NCBI GenBank assembly: GCA_032173965.1
Contig: CM063288.1
Coordinates: 11,636,501 to 11,700,500 of the forward strand
DNA: 64,000 nt
Reading direction: 5' to 3'
DNA from: Sitta carolinensis
Lineage: Eukaryota > Chordata > Aves > Passeriformes > Sittidae
Positions 59,301-64,000 of this stretch are shown one piece after another. The translations under genes were made by a program, and so were the position numbers. The first letter of the stretch is position 1, and every line of letters starts with the position of its first letter. Below the pieces are notes generated by a model, which saw only the letters and a list, made by a program, of their open reading frames with translations, was not told where the DNA came from and did not search any database.

Positions 59301-61215
59301 AAAATTAAGTATACTGTTGAAATAAAGGAAAGAGAATTTATAACCCTGACTGAATTATGTTTGCAGGTGAAGCTCTCACCTCTTTTGGATACTATTCAGC
59401 TGCTCTGAATAGCTGAGAAAAGTGGGGTCCCACATGGGATTAGTGTCCCCTTTGAGGTACAGGAAACTTGGACACAAGGATACTTAACTAAATTCATATA
59501 GGGTCCTGTAAGGAGTCAAGGCCACATGAGGAGCTCAGTGTCCTCACTAGAGTCATTAACCCAGGCACAGTTCTGTAATTGATTGGGAGAGAGGGCTGTA
59601 CCACATTCAGACTCCGGGTCACCACCTTATGTGTCCCATGCCACTGTCCCCACCAGAGGTGGGCCCTGGAGGGGTGGCTTATCAGCAGGCTGTGGGAGTT
59701 GCCATGGGTTCACACTGCTCTGGGGATACAGTGAGCCAATCCTACACACCTGGCTCTGGCTGCAGTTTCCAGGGTGAAAAAAATCACCTTCACCTGTAAT
59801 CAAATTTCTAACCTGCACAACTGACAACCCTAAACAAAGGGCAGTTAAAAAAAGAAGCCTGATGTTTATTACCTAACATGTTTCCAAAACCCCATCATGT
59901 TTAAACTAAACATACTGCTCTTAGGGATTGCAAGTCATGTCCTTAACCACTAAGATTTGACAATAGCAGGTAAATTAGCAGGTTGCACTACAGGAAGCCT
60001 TTCTTAGAATGTCACATTGCCAATCCTATTGCAGGGTTGAGATCTCAGGTGTATTTTCCAAGAACCTACCTAGGCTGTGGACCAGCGGTAGCTAGATATG
60101 TTCAAATCCAGTGCAGCTGTGCTGGCAAAAGTTCCCATGTAAAAATCAAGATGGTAAAAAAAGCCTTTTGTTTGGATGAATTGTATCACTCAGGCTAACC
60201 TGCCCCAGCATGAAGGCTTTTGTAAGCTGTCTGCATGTGTGTCTTCATGATAGTGGAGTTACATTGGAGAAATTTTTAGAATAGACTTGTCTTCTCTTCC
60301 TACAGACACTCATGTCCCCAGGTGTCCACTGCATGGAATATAAATGAGTTATTCATCATCATGGACCTGTGATGTTAAACTTTGTTAACCAGCTACTGTT
60401 AAACTTTGCTGGGATTTAAAATACCATCCCATTGGTTTCCTGTCATCTTTCTGGCTATTAAATTGCTACTGTTTTGTTTATATGACTCTTTTTTGCTACA
60501 CATGTATAACCATTGTCAATATTTTAATTATGTTGAAAGTGCTCTGCCATCTTTTTCTTATTTTTCTCTTCCTTCTCAGCCTTCTTCAAGCTTTCTGTTT
60601 TCCATCTAACCTCCCACAGACTACTGCCACTAAAGGTGTGGACACTGGATCACCACTAAGAAAATCTGCTGATTGATGATGTTGTCAAAGATATCTGCAT
60701 TTCTTTTTCATTATTACTTCTCTCTGTCTATCTGTACCAAGTGGGAGAGTCTTGCCTTTCAGACCTTGTTTGCGCTTTCCCCAATTCATTACTTGCCTCA
60801 TGCCCCCTACTCACCTGTGCCCTATCAAATGCTTATGAGCATCCTCAGTGTCCTTCAGCTGTTCTCGTGCACTTAATAAGGAGCCTGTGTCCAGCAGAGC
60901 TCCATGGCAGGCCTTCAAAGGAGACTGTAAGAAACAGAAAATGAAATCAGGTAGGTTTTTTGTCTCCAAGGTCTATGTCTACAATAAATACTAATGTAAA
61001 GAACCTACCTAAGGGGGCAGCACAGATGGAGTTAATGCACCGGTGCTAGCTACCCTACCTATAGATTTGCACACTGCAAACTAATGTTGAATCGTATATA
61101 TTTGTTTATATCCTAGCCTAGTTCCTCCTGTATTTGCTGCTCATCTTTATAAACTCTTTAAGGCAAAGGTTTTTGTGTAACACCTGGCAATCTTGATAAA
61201 GTACTGAACAGCTAC

Positions 61216-61237
61216 TTAATAATAATGTTATTATTAA
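61216..61237. repeat. Perfect 10-bp inverted repeat, 2-nt loop
   Basis: TTAATAATAA and TTATTATTAA are exact reverse complements separated by TG. It is entirely A/T and so may form by chance from TAA repeats. Confidence 0.85.
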
Positions 61238-63626
61238 ATGAAAATGACTGTGCTGCTCATGACTCCAGTTTTTGTTTATCCACAGCTTCATGATGATTTC
61301 TTGATGAGACTCTCCTCGGAAGCTGAGGAGACTGGAACATCTTGGACTTGGCATATGACACAAAGAATCTGCAAACTTTACCGGCTCTATTGAGAGTAAG
61401 TTAAGAGATGAACCAGGTTTTTGAGTTTCTAGGTTTCATGCTGTGTAGCTGGGCTCTTGTGGGAACCTGGCACTCTTAACAGGACATGCCTCAAGCCTTA
61501 TGAATTCTGCCTAGGTAGTATCACAACATGGATTGTTTTTGGTATGGGCTTGCACGATCGGGAAAAGAAGTTGACAGTCCTAAGGTTTGTCTTTCCCTCA
61601 TATTGGAACTGGTAATATTGGGGCAACTCTAATTTTGAGTTCTATTCACCACTGACTTTTTCAATTTCCTTCCTGGGCTTCATATTGTTTCACTTTAGCT
61701 GAGAGGCAACAGGTGAGATATGAGAGGTTTGGTCTGACTCAGGTTCAGCAGCTGATCTGCCAGGAGCACAGAGCCATTAATGAACCTTGGGGATCATAAG
61801 CCCAGATCCCTGGATGTCCTGACTCTTACTGAAGGTCTGAGCAGAGATGTCTTACTGCACAAACTCATTATGTGCAGGCAAGGCTTGCAGCAGATTGTCT
61901 TCTCTGTGCATTGGAATACACCGTCTTTTGGTCTTGGGAAATAACAGGAAGGGAGTTTTACATATGAGGCTTTTGCCATGTTGTTCAGATTCTGAAATAT
62001 CCTATCCAAGATTTTAATGGAAAGCTTTCTTCTCCGTTCCTATGGGCCAGCTACTCAGCTGGTGTAAACACAAATGCCATCGCTGCTGTGTTCTTTGACG
62101 AAAGGTTAGGGCTGAGCTCATGGTAGTGTTGTGTCTGGGAATATTTTTATCCTTTAGAGATATTTGCCCCCTCTCCCCCTCTGTCTCCTCAAGGATTCTT
62201 TCTTCTCAGCAAATGTGCTCCTCTGTCTGGAACATATGGGACAAGTATTTTCTTCCATTTCTCCACTACTCAAAAACAGTCAAATCAATTTGGCTAAAAT
62301 TAAAACCTTTTGGGTTGAATCTTAGCCTAGAAAACCTCATCTCTCAATGGAATCCTTGAGGAAATTTGTGGGCAATTTCCAAAAAGGATAGAGCTGTCTG
62401 GTAAAAAAAAATCTGGGGCAGAAACCAATTGGAAAAGCCCTTTGGTAGTAGCTACACCCATGCCTTCAAGTGTACAAATCTCACTTTGACTGTCATATGA
62501 GAAGGAATGGTGGCTGTTGACCTTTGCAGCTCCATACAGTCAGCAGGGAAATCAATTCTAGTGACTAAGGCATGCCCTTCCCCACCTTTGTTTTTTATCT
62601 GTGTGAGTCTTTACACTTCTGCTTTTGGCTGGAAATGTTAATGACTAAGTATTTGGTACCAGACCTTGCAGACTTCAGAAGGTCAAATAGCTTGGAAAAG
62701 CTTTCCAAGTTTTGGATTGTTTAACCCAATCCTTTGAGATTCACTGAAAATTATATAAAAGGCTGTCATCTTTGTGTATGAAATAGTGAAGGGTACACTG
62801 GTGAAGCAGCAAAAAGACTAATTTCTTACAATAAAACTTAGTTTTGTTCTAATTAAGTGAATATTGTCCTGATAACCGTCCTTCCAGCCTGGGATTTTCT
62901 TCTTTGATTTCCTTGGATATTGAATTGACTTGTACCAGTTACAGTAGTGGGTGAATCACTAGCAGTTTGATGAATTCGGTGTGGAAACAGCTAGTTGCTG
63001 TTGTAGCCAGGTGAAGAACATTATCTGTTTTGGGATGGGTGATTAGGACTTCTTTCAGAATGATTCATCCAAGGAGAGGACCTATACAAAGAATAAAAGG
63101 TGTCCACAACAAATGAACTTTCAAGTCCTGTGCTACATCTGAAACTAATGTTATTGTAGACACATTTCTAGCACCTTATATCGAGGAAACAGGACTTGCA
63201 ACTTGTATGAAATGCCTGCTCTGCTGTAGCATGAGTTTCTTAGTAGCACTGATAACTTTGTTCTGTGCACTAGTACAGGTGGGACTGAAGTCTGGTTAAA
63301 TCTGACTTTTTATATGCCTTCAAAGCCTGCACAGACAATCCACAGTCATTATGATTAGAGCAATTCTTTGTAGCATATCCAGCATATTATCTAAAGAATA
63401 TTGCTTGAAGCTGAAAGAAGTACTCTGACTGTCTCTGTCATGGTAGAATTCCTATCAGAACACCAAAATGACAACTTCTGGTGTTTAAACATCAGACTTT
63501 TTTTTGCACATGTCCTTGCCCTTTTTAGTATTTGGAACATGTTATACTATAGCCCAGTTTTTTGTCATCATATACCATAGCACATGTAACAGTGTTAGGC
63601 AAGATACCTTTACAAAACAAGGAGGG

Positions 63627-63643
63627 AAAAAAAAAAAAAAAAG
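63627..63643 (+). repeat. Poly(A) tract (A17)
   Basis: Seventeen A with no recognisable retroelement body upstream. Confidence 0.9.
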
Positions 63644-64000
63644 CTTTTTGGTAAATCCTAGTTGTTCCTCTAAATCCCATTGTTCCAGAATACACATATT
63701 GAGGGTTGGCTTTACAGAGAACTTGAGACCTTTGGCAAGTTATCCTTGCCCTTTTAGCACCCATCCCCTGCTTTGCACTCAGTATGTCACTCAGGGTATT
63801 GATGAAAATGTCACTGTCACGTGTGCTGGATACTCTGACCCACCTCTTTGCTGCTAAAGAACCATTGTCCTCAGACTGGATATCAGTACCTTGAGAAGAA
63901 AACTTCTCTGGATTAGCTGGGGGATATTTTAAATGCCTATGGACTGGAAGACCGAAGGGCATAGACAGAACAGCACCTGGAACCTGAAGTCCCTCTCCCA

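Larger units (their letters stand above)
53377..64000. other. Intergenic stretch, no gene recognised
   Basis: No exon, RNA gene or transposon could be supported. A GC-richer segment at about 55.7-56.6 kb yields longer open frames on both strands (to 189 codons) but without motifs. A hairpin at 61216-61237 and an A17 tract at 63627-63643 are the only structured items seen. Confidence 0.6.

Noticed and set aside
1..64000. CRISPR arrays, bacterial operons, riboswitches, tRNA and rRNA genes
   Set aside because: None seen. The sequence is vertebrate nuclear DNA, and no clover-leaf or regularly spaced repeat array was found by eye.

Overview
This is nuclear DNA from a bird or a close reptile relative, not a microbe. 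Introns have GT-AG borders, coding density is very low, and several truncated CR1 LINE copies and one solo retroviral LTR are present. A bird is the best guess because of the compact introns and the many short CR1 tails. I cannot name the species.

One protein-coding gene can be read with confidence. It is the 3' part of TFCP2L1 (CP2-like transcription factor, also LBP-9 or CRTR-1) on the + strand. Thirteen exons between 12296 and 25198 join in frame into 403 codons plus a stop, with every junction keeping phase. They match exons 3-15 of the vertebrate gene. The first roughly 75 residues (exons 1-2) were not found and should lie upstream, so 1-12295 is best read as intron. The paralogues UBP1 and TFCP2 are excluded by residues specific to TFCP2L1 in the DNA-binding domain and linker.

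Layout: 1-12295 is upstream intron with a 25-bp tandem duplication and no exon seen. 12296-25198 holds the 13 coding exons, with CR1 fragments in introns 10 (antisense) and 13 (sense). 25199 to about 30.7 kb is a plausible long 3' UTR with several AATAAA signals, an antisense CR1, a perfect 11-bp hairpin and an 18-bp AT palindrome. 30.7-64 kb appears intergenic: CR1 fragments near 34.8, 35.8 and 49.6 kb, a possible poly(A)-tailed retro-insertion at 32.7-32.9 kb, simple repeats, and a solo LTR at 52849-53376. No second gene was recognised there. In mammals the DNA beyond the 3' end of TFCP2L1 leads toward GLI2 through a large gene desert, which fits the emptiness seen here.

The encoded protein would carry most of a CP2/Grainyhead-type DNA-binding domain, a SAM-like domain and a C-terminal oligomerisation region. 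No novel multi-gene system is visible. The most checkable points are the C-terminus ending at Leu-Lys (the human protein, as I recall it, runs three residues further), the lack of the linker segment present in UBP1, the unresolved 3' end, the small CpG cluster just past the last poly(A) candidate, and the LTR.
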